Shown in pieces: positions 56,679 to 64,000 of a DNA stretch of 64,000 nucleotides. The translations under genes and the position numbers were made by a program. Numbering within the stretch: the first letter of the stretch is position 1; each line of letters opens with the position of its first letter. Location of the stretch: positions 1 to 64,000 of the forward strand of contig CAYUTA010000001.1 of NCBI GenBank assembly GCA_964447605.1, read 5' to 3'. The stretch comes from CAYUTA01 sp964447605 (GTDB taxonomy: Bacteria; Bacillota; Clostridia; Christensenellales; CAG-138). Under the pieces are notes generated by a model that saw nothing but the letters and a program-made list of their open reading frames with translations, was not told where the DNA came from and ran no database searches.

Positions 56679-57692
56679 TTGCAAGGAGATTTCTTTTTAA
56701 CACAGTGGGCTTTTCTTGGCATGCGCTGGCTTTATGAAACGCTGACCAACGAGAGCATCTTTTTTACCATCCTAATCTCTACGCTTATTGTTCGCGGTCT
56801 GTCGCTGGTCGGCGACATCAAATCGCGCAAATCCTCAATGAAGATGCAGGCCGTGCAGCCGCAGCTGGAAAAACTGCGAAAAAAATACGAGCACGATCCG
56901 CAGAAGCTGAACATCGAGCAGCGTAAATTCATGAAGGAAAACAACGTCAGCATGATGGGGGGCTGCCTGCCCATGCTCATCACCATGCCGCTGTTTTTCA
57001 TCTTTATCGCGGCGTTCCGGCAGTGGGGCAACGAAATGATGGTCAAGCTTATCATCACGCTTGAACAGAACGAGCAGGCCGGACTTGAGATGTTTGAAAA
57101 GTTCAGGTTCCTCTGGGTCAACAATCTGTGGCAGCCGGACAGCGGCCTTGCGCCGGTCATCCAGTCGGCGAGCGAATTCTTCGGCAAGGCCAACGAAACG
57201 CTGCCGAAGCTGTTGTATTTTGAGGAGAACCCGCTTGCGCTGCAAAGGTTTGTCGACCTTGGCTTCTTTGTCAACAACGGCGGCGCGTATGCCCTGGCCG
57301 AGGTGACCGATTCGGTCACGGCGAGCTATAACGCCATTGTGCAGCCGTGCGTCGACCTGTACGGCGGCTTCAACAACGGCTGGTTCATCCTTCCGCTGCT
57401 TGCCGGCGGCACAATGTTCCTGTCAAGCTGGATCATGCAGCGCAATCAGCCGAAGAATGACGCAACGGCCGGCTCGGGCAAGCTGATGATGTATCTGTTC
57501 CCACTGATGTCGGTATGGTTCTGCATGACGTATAACGCCAGCTTCGCGCTGTACTGGTCGCTGAGCAGCATTATCTCCGTCATTTCAACATTCTTCATCA
57601 ACAAGGCGCTGGCCAGGGAGCATCCAAACGGCATACTGCCGGGCACGGAGGCCAAGGCGGGCGGCATTAAGAAAGAAGGTTCGAAAAAATGA
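56679..57692 (+). CDS. yidC: Membrane protein insertase YidC/OxaA
   Basis: The 337-residue insertase has five hydrophobic segments. One near the start (WAFLGMRWLYETLTNESIFFTILISTLIVRG) is followed by the cytoplasmic coiled hairpin (MQAVQPQLEKLRKKYEHDP), then GGCLPMLITMPLFFIFIAAF and C-terminal helices (LMMYLFPLMSVWFCMTYNASFALYW). The start is a TTG at 56679 with GGGAGGAGGG 6 bases upstream. No lipobox is present, unlike Bacillus SpoIIIJ. An insertion of about 100 residues between the second and third helix pairs makes it longer than the usual Gram-positive form. Confidence 0.93.
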   Translation: MQGDFFLTQWAFLGMRWLYETLTNESIFFTILISTLIVRGLSLVGDIKSRKSSMKMQAVQPQLEKLRKKYEHDPQKLNIEQRKFMKENNVSMMGGCLPMLITMPLFFIFIAAFRQWGNEMMVKLIITLEQNEQAGLEMFEKFRFLWVNNLWQPDSGLAPVIQSASEFFGKANETLPKLLYFEENPLALQRFVDLGFFVNNGGAYALAEVTDSVTASYNAIVQPCVDLYGGFNNGWFILPLLAGGTMFLSSWIMQRNQPKNDATAGSGKLMMYLFPLMSVWFCMTYNASFALYWSLSSIISVISTFFINKALAREHPNGILPGTEAKAGGIKKEGSKK

Positions 57693-58513
57693 GAAGCATG
57701 GAGTTTTCCGGCCGTACTGTGGACGAGGCCATCTTTCACGGTATGACCGAGATGGGCGTGACGATCGACGAAGTGGAGATTGAAACGCTGCAAATGGAAA
57801 GCAAGGGCCTGTTCGGCCTTGGCGCCAAGGAGGCCGTCGTGCGGCTGACCGAGCGTGAGGTGCCGCTGGTGATGGAGATGGAACAGGTGTTTCGCAGGGA
57901 GGAGGCCAATGCCGCCACCAGGCGTGACGGCCGCCCCCGCCGCGATCACCGCGACCGCCGGGACGGAGGGCACAGGGACGGCGGCCGCCGGGCTGACCGG
58001 AGCGGCGATTCCTATGAAAACGGCGCGTCTGCAATGATGTACGATTACAGCGAGGAGCTTGCGGCCAATACGCCGTGCGCGGTGTTTTTAAGCGGGCTGC
58101 TGGAAAAGATGGGCGTTGCGGCCAAAGTGCTTGCCGCGGAAACGGACAACGGCCTGCGCCTGTGCATTGATGCAAACACAATGGGCCTCCTCATTGGCCG
58201 CCGCGGCGAGACGCTCGACGCGCTGCAATATATCGTTTCGCTTTACGCCAACAAGAACCGCAGGGAGGACGGCTATCTGCGCGTCACGCTGGACACGGAG
58301 GGCTACCGTTTGCGGCGGGAGGAGACGCTTTGCCGCCTTGCCCGCAAAAATGCCGTTCGTGCGCGTCAGACGGGCAGGCCGGTTGCAATGGAACCCATGA
58401 ATCCCTATGAACGCCGGGTGTTGCATAGCGCCCTGCAGGGCTTTAACGGCGTTACAACGCGCAGCGAGGGCGAGGAACCAAATCGTCACGTGGTCATCCT
58501 GCCGGACCGGTAG
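57689..58513 (+). CDS. jag: Jag/KhpB RNA-binding protein
   Basis: The 274-residue protein has the Jag N-terminal domain (SMEFSGRTVDEAIFHGMTEMG ... SKGLFGLGAKEAVV). A highly charged Arg/Asp/Gly-rich linker follows at about 70-110 (RRDHRDRRDGGHRDGGRR). KH (NTMGLLIGRRGETLDALQYIVSL) and R3H (MNPYERRVLHSALQGFNGVTTRSEGEEPNRHVVI) domains follow. It binds RNA and influences cell envelope and division. The ATG overlaps the yidC stop by 4 bases. Confidence 0.95.
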   Translation: MRSMEFSGRTVDEAIFHGMTEMGVTIDEVEIETLQMESKGLFGLGAKEAVVRLTEREVPLVMEMEQVFRREEANAATRRDGRPRRDHRDRRDGGHRDGGRRADRSGDSYENGASAMMYDYSEELAANTPCAVFLSGLLEKMGVAAKVLAAETDNGLRLCIDANTMGLLIGRRGETLDALQYIVSLYANKNRREDGYLRVTLDTEGYRLRREETLCRLARKNAVRARQTGRPVAMEPMNPYERRVLHSALQGFNGVTTRSEGEEPNRHVVILPDR

Positions 58514-58642
58514 CCAGGCGCTGTCGGAAGCATATGCCGTTTGGTATACGCGCCCGACGCGTGATGGTTCACTCTGGCGAGTAGCATGGACGGGACGCAT
58601 CCCCGTCCATGTTTTCGCATGGCTGGTAAGGGAGGCGGATTC

Positions 58643-59971
58643 TTGGAAAACGATACCATATACGCGCCGTCGTCGGCCATTGGGGGGGCGATTGCGGTGC
58701 TGCGTGTGTCCGGCCCGGAAGCATGCAGGGCTGCGGAGCTATTTGACCGCAATGTAACAAAATCGCCGCAAAAGCTGCTGTTTACGCGCGCCCTCGACCA
58801 CGGAGAGGTCGTTGACGACTGCATGGCCGTCTATCTCCCCGCACCGCGCACCTATACGGGCGAGGACATGTTTGAAATCAACTGCCACGGCGGTATGCAG
58901 ACCGTCCAGCGCCTGCTCGGCATGCTGGGGACGCTCGGATTTCGTCCTGCGGAGGGCGGCGAGTTTACCAAGCGGGCGTTTTTAAACAATAAGATGGATT
59001 TATCCCAGGCGGAAGCGGTGATGGACCTCATCACCGCGGAGGCGGAGCAGAGCCGGAAGGCCGCCATACTGCAATTGCATGGCGGCGTCAGCCGCGAGGT
59101 GGAGGCGGTGGAGCGGCTTTTGATGGATGCGCTCAGCGGGATCGACGCGGCGATCGACTATCCGGACGAAGCTGAGGACGATGCGTATGCGGACGTGCCG
59201 CAGGCGCTTGAAGCGGCCTCTGCACGGATCGAAGCGCTGCTTTGGGAAGGCAGGCGGGGGCGTGTGCTGCGCGACGGGGTGCGCGTGGCGTTTCTCGGCA
59301 GGCCGAACGTTGGGAAATCTTCGCTGATGAACGCGCTTTTGGGCGAGGACCGCGCTATTGTAACGTCTGCGGCAGGCACGACGCGCGACGTGCTGGAGGA
59401 ACGCGTATCCTTTTCCGGCGTGCCGGTGCGACTGCTCGACACGGCCGGCCTGCGGGAAGCCGCCGACGAGGCGGAACGCATTGGCGTGGACCGCGCGCGC
59501 ACGGTGATGCGCACATGCGACGTGCATTGCCTGGTGCTTGACGGCAGCGTGTCCCTTGAAGAGGAAGACCGCCGCCTGCTTGCAGAAACCGATGGCGCGC
59601 TGCGCGTGGTTTTGCTGAACAAATGCGACCTGCCGTGCGCGGACGATGCAGACGGGCGGCAGGCGGCGCTGCCCGGGGACGCGCTGCGCGTTTCCGCGGC
59701 GACGGGAGAGGGGCTCGATGCGTTCAAGGCGCGCATTCTGGCCCTTGCCGCGCCGGAGCACATGAATTGCGGCTGCATCACCAACGAGCGGCACCTGCGG
59801 TTGCTCGAGCAGGCGCGGGAAGCGCTGCGGCAGGCGAGCCTGACAGCGGAACTGGACTGCCAGGCGACGGATATTCGAAGCGCGCTGCACCACCTGGGCG
59901 GCATCACGGGTACGGATGTGGACGCATGTGTAATAGACCGCATTTTTGAGCGCTTCTGCGTGGGGAAGTAG
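58643..59971 (+). CDS. mnmE: tRNA modification GTPase MnmE
   Basis: The 442-residue enzyme makes the 5-carboxymethylaminomethyl modification of tRNA wobble uridine with MnmG. The N-terminal folate-binding domain begins ENDTIYAPSSAIGGAIAVLRVSGP. The G domain has the P-loop GRPNVGKSSLMNALL near residue 221, DTAGLREA and NKCD, and the C-terminal catalytic cysteine lies in FCVGK. The TTG at 58643 has GGGAGG 7 bases upstream and gives the family start; an ATG at 58619 lacks a ribosome site. MnmG, usually next, does not follow. Confidence 0.95.
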   Translation: MENDTIYAPSSAIGGAIAVLRVSGPEACRAAELFDRNVTKSPQKLLFTRALDHGEVVDDCMAVYLPAPRTYTGEDMFEINCHGGMQTVQRLLGMLGTLGFRPAEGGEFTKRAFLNNKMDLSQAEAVMDLITAEAEQSRKAAILQLHGGVSREVEAVERLLMDALSGIDAAIDYPDEAEDDAYADVPQALEAASARIEALLWEGRRGRVLRDGVRVAFLGRPNVGKSSLMNALLGEDRAIVTSAAGTTRDVLEERVSFSGVPVRLLDTAGLREAADEAERIGVDRARTVMRTCDVHCLVLDGSVSLEEEDRRLLAETDGALRVVLLNKCDLPCADDADGRQAALPGDALRVSAATGEGLDAFKARILALAAPEHMNCGCITNERHLRLLEQAREALRQASLTAELDCQATDIRSALHHLGGITGTDVDACVIDRIFERFCVGK

Positions 59972-59986
59972 GGGGGACAAACCGGC

Positions 59987-60024
59987 GCGGCGGCCCTATG
60001 TGCGGCCGTTCCGCCGCCATTTTT
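59987..60024 (+). terminator. Terminator after mnmE
   Basis: GCGGCGG (59987-59993) pairs with CCGCCGC (60011-60017), followed by CA and T5. It closes the rpmH-to-mnmE operon 16 bases after the mnmE stop. Confidence 0.5.
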
Positions 60025-60180
60025 CCAGGCGGCGCTTATGGGATGCGGTACGGGAAACGCACTTTTGCTCCACCCCTGCCCGTGTGCTTTTATGGTGAAA
60101 GCGCGGGCGGCGCAGGCAATGACCATGTGTGGGCGGAATGCATAGTATAAGGTATTCGGCTACAATGGAGTGACAGGACT

Positions 60181-61326
60181 ATGATCTATTTGGATAATAG
60201 CGCGACAACGTGCGTACTGCCCGAGGCGGCGGACGCAGCATATGCCGCCATGACGGAAAGCTACTATAACCCCTCCGCGGCGTATGCTCCGGCGGTAGCT
60301 GCCGAGCGGACGGTGAACGCCTGCCGCGCACGGCTTGCCGACGCGCTTGGACACGGCGCGGACGAGGTGTATTATACATCCGGCGGCACGGAGTCGAACA
60401 ACACCGCCATTTTCGGCGCGATTGCGCCGGTGCGCGGGAAGAAGCGCATCATCACCTGCATGACGGAGCATCCGTCTGTATACAATGTGTTTCGTGCGCT
60501 TGAGAACCGCGAGGATATCGAGACCGTATACATTGGGACGGATGAAACGGGCGCGTCGGATTTGAGAGCGCTGGCCGATGCGCTGACGCAGAACACGGCG
60601 CTGGTGTCGCTGATGCACGTTAACAACGAAACGGGCGCGATTACCGATATTGCCGCCGCGGGCGCGCTGATCCGCCGCGGCGCGCAAAACGCGCTGTTCC
60701 ACGTCGACGGCGTACAGGCTTTTTGCAAGCTGCCGTTTGCCGGCGTGCCGTGCGATCTGTACAGCGTCAGCGCGCATAAATTCCACGCGCCAAAGGGTGT
60801 CGGCGCGCTGTACATAAAAAACGGCGCGCGCTTCGGCGGCGGTCTGATCGGCGGCGGACAGGAGCGCGGCGTGCGCAGCGGTACGATCAATGTACCCGGG
60901 GTTGTCGGCATGGACGCGGCGCTGACGCAGTATCGGAAGCATCATGCGGAGTGGATGAACAGAATGCGCGCGTGCAAGGAGCGGCTGGCTAAAAATTTGC
61001 TGACCATCGAGGACGTGTTTGTCAACGGCCCGCCGCTGGACCGCGGGGCGGGGCATATTCTCAACATGTCGTTTGTCGGGGTGCGCGGCGAAACGCTGCT
61101 CAACGCGCTTTCCGAGCGGCAGGTGTGCGTGGCGATGGGCTCGGCCTGCTCGGCGCGCAAAAAAGGGAAAAACCGCGTGCTCAGCGCCATCGGCGTAACA
61201 AACGCGCGCCAGGACGGCGCAATCCGGTTCAGCTTCTGCCCCTTCAATACGGCGGAGGAAATGGATATCGTAGCGCAGCATATTGCGGAGCTGACCGCGT
61301 TTTTGCGCCGCTATCGCAAAAGATAG
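60181..61326 (+). CDS. Cysteine desulfurase (IscS/NifS family)
   Basis: The 381-residue PLP enzyme takes sulfur from cysteine for thiolation or Fe-S assembly. It has IYLDNSATT at the start, TSGGTESNN near residue 64, HVDGVQAF, the PLP lysine in SVSAHKFHAPKG and the catalytic cysteine in GSACSARKKG near 325. It is followed after about 100 bases by thiI. The usual pairing in Firmicutes is a dedicated desulfurase (NifZ-like) that feeds ThiI for 4-thiouridine. The ATG at 60181 has only weak ribosome-site context (GGAGTG). Confidence 0.93.
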   Translation: MIYLDNSATTCVLPEAADAAYAAMTESYYNPSAAYAPAVAAERTVNACRARLADALGHGADEVYYTSGGTESNNTAIFGAIAPVRGKKRIITCMTEHPSVYNVFRALENREDIETVYIGTDETGASDLRALADALTQNTALVSLMHVNNETGAITDIAAAGALIRRGAQNALFHVDGVQAFCKLPFAGVPCDLYSVSAHKFHAPKGVGALYIKNGARFGGGLIGGGQERGVRSGTINVPGVVGMDAALTQYRKHHAEWMNRMRACKERLAKNLLTIEDVFVNGPPLDRGAGHILNMSFVGVRGETLLNALSERQVCVAMGSACSARKKGKNRVLSAIGVTNARQDGAIRFSFCPFNTAEEMDIVAQHIAELTAFLRRYRKR

Positions 61327-61430
61327 CGCGCGATGCGCGGCAAGATGAAAAATTGATGGCGGTGAACGTGCCGTCCGATATGCGCGGCGTTTATATGTCA
61401 ATAGATTGCATGTGAAAAGGAGGTGTGCTT

Positions 61431-62603
61431 ATGGAATCGGTTCTGTTGGTCCGTTATGCGGAGATTCATTTAAAAGGGCTGAACCGCCCGTATTTTGAAA
61501 GCAGCCTGATGAAGCGCATCGAGCGCGCGCTTGCCCCGGATACGGTCCGCGTGGTGCGCGAGCAGGGGCGCGTATTCGTTTTCGGCGTATCCGACGGACA
61601 GGTGGAGCGCGCCGCGGATAAGCTGACAAGGGTATTCGGCATCCATTCGGTCAGTCCCGCGCTTGCGGTGGGCAAGGAGTGGACGGAGATTCGCGAGGCC
61701 GCATTCCGGCTGGTCGGCGAAGCTGCCGGGCAGGAGGAAAACGGGAGCTTCAAGGTAATCGCGCGCCGGGCGGACAAGCGTTTTTTCATGCGCTCTGAAG
61801 AGATTTGCCGCACGCTGGGCGGCGAATTGCTTGAGGCGTATCCACAGCTGCGGGTCGACGTGCACGCGCCCGTATGGAAGGTGGGCGTGGAAATACGGCA
61901 GAACCAGGCGTTCGTATACGTCCGGGAGTTGATGGGGCCCGGCGGAATGCCGGTGGGCTGCAACGGCCACGCCATGCTGCTGATTTCCGGCGGCATCGAC
62001 AGTCCCGTGGCGGGGTACATGATCGCCAAGCGCGGCGTGCGGCTTTCGGCCGTACATTTTTACAGCTACCCGTATACCAGTCCCAAAGCGCGCGATAAGG
62101 TTGTGGAACTCACACGCATTGTCGCGGGGTATGCGGGCGATATCATGCTGCATCTCGTCCCGTTCACGGAGATTCAGCTTGCCATCTATGAAAAGTGTCC
62201 GCAGAGTGAAACGACCATACTCATGCGCAGGCTTATGATGCAGATTGCCGAACGGTTTGCGCTGCAGACGGGCGCGCAGGCACTGGTGACCGGCGAGGCG
62301 ATCGGTCAGGTCGCAAGCCAAACCATCGAAAGCCTGACCGTAACCGAGGACGCGGTTGCGCTGCCGGTGTTTCGTCCGCTGATCGGGTTTGATAAGGAGG
62401 AGATCGTTGCGCGCGCCAAGGCCATCGGCTCGTTTGAAACGTCGATTTTGCCGTACGAGGATTGCTGCACGGTGTTTGTCCCGCAGCACCCGGTGACCAG
62501 GCCGAAGCTAGAGACTTTGCGGGCGAGCGAGCGGATGGTGGACTTTGCGCCCATGATTGAAAAGGCAATGGCGGATACGGAAACGTTGCATGTTGAGGCG
62601 TAA
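61431..62603 (+). CDS. thiI: tRNA 4-thiouridine synthase ThiI
   Basis: The 390-residue enzyme has an N-terminal ferredoxin-like and THUMP domain (about 1-165) and a PP-loop adenylation domain (LISGGIDSPVAGYMIAKRGV near 184). VTGEAIGQVASQT and DCCTVFVPQHPVT follow. It transfers sulfur to U8 of tRNA. The C-terminal rhodanese domain of the E. coli enzyme is absent, as in Bacillus. AAGGAGG lies 8 bases before the ATG at 61431; an upstream GTG is less likely. Confidence 0.95.
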   Translation: MESVLLVRYAEIHLKGLNRPYFESSLMKRIERALAPDTVRVVREQGRVFVFGVSDGQVERAADKLTRVFGIHSVSPALAVGKEWTEIREAAFRLVGEAAGQEENGSFKVIARRADKRFFMRSEEICRTLGGELLEAYPQLRVDVHAPVWKVGVEIRQNQAFVYVRELMGPGGMPVGCNGHAMLLISGGIDSPVAGYMIAKRGVRLSAVHFYSYPYTSPKARDKVVELTRIVAGYAGDIMLHLVPFTEIQLAIYEKCPQSETTILMRRLMMQIAERFALQTGAQALVTGEAIGQVASQTIESLTVTEDAVALPVFRPLIGFDKEEIVARAKAIGSFETSILPYEDCCTVFVPQHPVTRPKLETLRASERMVDFAPMIEKAMADTETLHVEA

Positions 62604-62624
62604 AGACATATCAACAGTTGATGT

Positions 62625-62661
62625 GAGCCGGTGGATACAACATCGGCTCTTTGTTGTTATT
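62625..62661 (+). terminator. Intrinsic terminator after thiI
   Basis: GAGCCGGTG (62625-62633) pairs with CATCGGCTC (62641-62649) around a 7-base loop, with one G-U pair, followed by TTTGTTGTTATT. Confidence 0.65.
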
Positions 62662-62699
62662 CGTAAAAATAAATAATATATAAAAAAATTGATAATATC

Positions 62700-62729
62700 T
62701 TTACATAAATGTGTTATTTCTGTTAATAT
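62700..62729 (+). promoter_or_regulatory. Putative promoter of the symporter gene
   Basis: TTTACA (62700-62705) and TAATAT (62724-62729) are 18 bases apart in an AT-rich stretch, about 43 bases before the ATG at 62772. Confidence 0.5.
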
Positions 62730-62771
62730 TTTTATACACCCGTCTTGGGAATTATCTGGAAGGAGCATATC

Positions 62772-63992
62772 ATGGAAAAGCAGAAGAAAAAACTCTCTTT
62801 GGCCGGCTGGATCGGTATCGCAATGGTGGCCGGTATTCTGGTGGGCCTGATCGGCATCTAGGCGCCGGGATTTGCCGAATTCACGACCAATTATCTCAAA
62901 CCATTCGGCACGATCTTTATCAACCTGCTCAAGTTCATTGTTGTGCCGATCGTAATCCTGTCCATCGTGGACGGCATCATTTCGCTCAAGGACATCAAAA
63001 AGGTCGGCTCCATCGGCTGGAAAATCATTGTGTACTATTTGTGCACAACGGCGGTCGCAATTGTCATCGGTCTCATTTTCGCCAATATTTTCAAGGGCGC
63101 GTTCCCGGTATTGGACACGGCCGGTCTGGAGTATGAAGCCAAATCCGCAAACGTGATGGATACCATTGTGAACATCTTCCCGAGCAGCTTCTGGGGTCCG
63201 CTGGTCAGCGCGACCATGCTGCAGATCATCGTCATCGCACTGTTTTTAGGCTTTGGCATCATTATGGCCGAGACGTTCGGCAAGTGGATTTCCAGCGCCA
63301 ACGAAGTATTCATGAAGATCATGCTGATGATCATGAAAGTCGCTCCGATCGGCGTGTTCTGCATGATGGCATGGGTGATTGCCAATCAGGGCCCACAGAT
63401 ACTGGGCAGCCTTGCGCTCGTGTTGCTTGTGGCCTACCTCGGTTACATTGTGCACGCCGTCATCGTCTACTCTGTTGCGGTCAAGACGCTGGGCGGAGTA
63501 GGCCCCATCAAGTTCTTTAAGGGCATTGCGCCCGCGATGGCGTTTGCGTTCTCCTCCACCTCCTCGATTGCGACGCTGCCGATCACCAAGGAGTGCACCG
63601 ACGAGCTTGGAGCAAACCCGACGGTCAGCAGCTTCACGCTTCCGCTGGGTGCGACCGTCAATATGGACGGCACGGCCATCTATATGGGCGTCTGCTCGAT
63701 CTTTATCGCCTGCTGCTACGGCATCGACCTCACGATTGGCCAGATGCTGACCATCATCCTGACCGCAACGCTGGCCTCCATTGGAACGGCCGGAACCTCC
63801 GGCGCAGGCATGATTATGCTGACGATGGTGCTTACCAGCGTCGGAATCCCGATTGAGGGCATTGCCATCATCATGGGTATCGAACGTCTGTTCGATATGG
63901 GCCGCACCACAATCAACGTCGTGGGCGACGCCGCGGGCGCGCTGGTTGTCAGCAACTCCGAGGCCAAGAAGGCGAACCGGCAGAACAAGTAA
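62772..63992 (+). pseudogene. Dicarboxylate/amino acid:cation symporter (DAACS) gene interrupted by an in-frame TAG
   Basis: The ATG at 62772 has AAGGAG 6 bases upstream and opens a symporter that reads MEKQKKKLSLAGWIGIAMVAG. Codon 30 is TAG (62859-62861), but the same frame continues without a break to 63992. Downstream regions are typical of the GltP/DctA family: FINLLKFIVVPIVILSIVDGI, FAFSSTSSIATLPIT (the serine-rich hairpin), LPLGATVNMDGTAIY (the NMDGT sodium/substrate site) and a final AGTSGAGMIMLTMVL. The total would be 406 codons. A GTG at 62943 could start only a product lacking the first helix. It is either a nonsense mutant, a read-through case or a sequencing error. Confidence 0.8.
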
Positions 63993-64000
63993 CGTTCGGC

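Noticed and set aside
62772..63992. Pyrrolysine insertion at the symporter TAG as the default explanation
   Set aside because: Several neighbours end normally in TAG and no pyl genes are in the window, so it is kept only as one of several possibilities.
1..64000. CRISPR arrays, tRNA or rRNA genes, insertion sequences, prophage
   Set aside because: No regularly spaced direct repeats, cloverleaf-like sequences, rRNA signatures, transposase or phage structural motifs were recognised by reading the sequence.

Overview
The window is a 64 kb chromosomal piece of an anaerobic, fairly GC-rich Firmicute, most likely a Clostridia-class gut or sediment organism. The signs are strong AGGAGG-type ribosome sites, frequent TTG and GTG starts, the rpmH-rnpA-yidD-yidC-jag-mnmE gene order, cdaA-ybbR, dnaG-rpoD, a T-box leader, and many oxygen-sensitive Fe-S enzymes (2-hydroxyacyl-CoA dehydratase, enoate reductase, indolepyruvate:ferredoxin oxidoreductase, selenium-type molybdenum hydroxylase). 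No rRNA, tRNA, CRISPR array, phage or transposase was seen.

Layout. 1-2.7 kb: partial class II aldolase (fba, minus strand), a membrane glycosyltransferase and gap. 3.1-11.6 kb: an anaerobic redox cluster with a CooC-like ATPase, two 2-hydroxyacyl-CoA dehydratase-type subunits, their ATP-dependent activator, a 51-residue membrane protein, a stand-alone protein resembling the C-terminal part of the acetyl-CoA synthase beta subunit, a flavodoxin-like protein and a 2-enoate reductase-type flavoenzyme. 11.8-12.9 kb: a DUF6809-like gene, a ribbon-helix-helix gene and a small winged-helix gene. 13.0-22.0 kb: a T-box leader (best read as tyrosine-specific) ahead of acyl-CoA synthetase, Na+/solute symporter, iorA, iorB, a phenylacetate-CoA ligase, a double-ACT protein and an aminotransferase. 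Because T-boxes switch genes on when their tRNA is uncharged, this operon may build aromatic amino acids from arylacetates rather than degrade them.

22.2-32.6 kb: a minus-strand operon ssnA - ygfK - selenium-dependent xanthine dehydrogenase - VOC protein (purine and urate-type metabolism), then divergently a threonine-synthase-like PLP enzyme and a BMP-family nucleoside-binding lipoprotein. 32.8-34.3 kb: a second ribbon-helix-helix/DUF6809 pair, a decayed DUF6809 copy and a small HTH gene. 34.4-39.1 kb: NAD synthetase and an ABC exporter. 39.2-43.3 kb: a 65-residue protein, cdaA and cdaR (cyclic-di-AMP synthesis) and an FAD enzyme. 43.3-49.3 kb: a phosphodiesterase, an amidohydrolase, an AI-2E/YtvI-type membrane protein, mntP, an HD hydrolase, a nitroreductase and a metallophosphoesterase.

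49.6-62.6 kb is housekeeping: dgt, dnaG, rpoD, a CarD-type regulator, a YacL-type PIN/TRAM membrane protein, rpmH, rnpA, yidD, yidC, jag, mnmE, a cysteine desulfurase and thiI. The window ends with a dicarboxylate/amino acid:cation symporter gene interrupted by one in-frame TAG.
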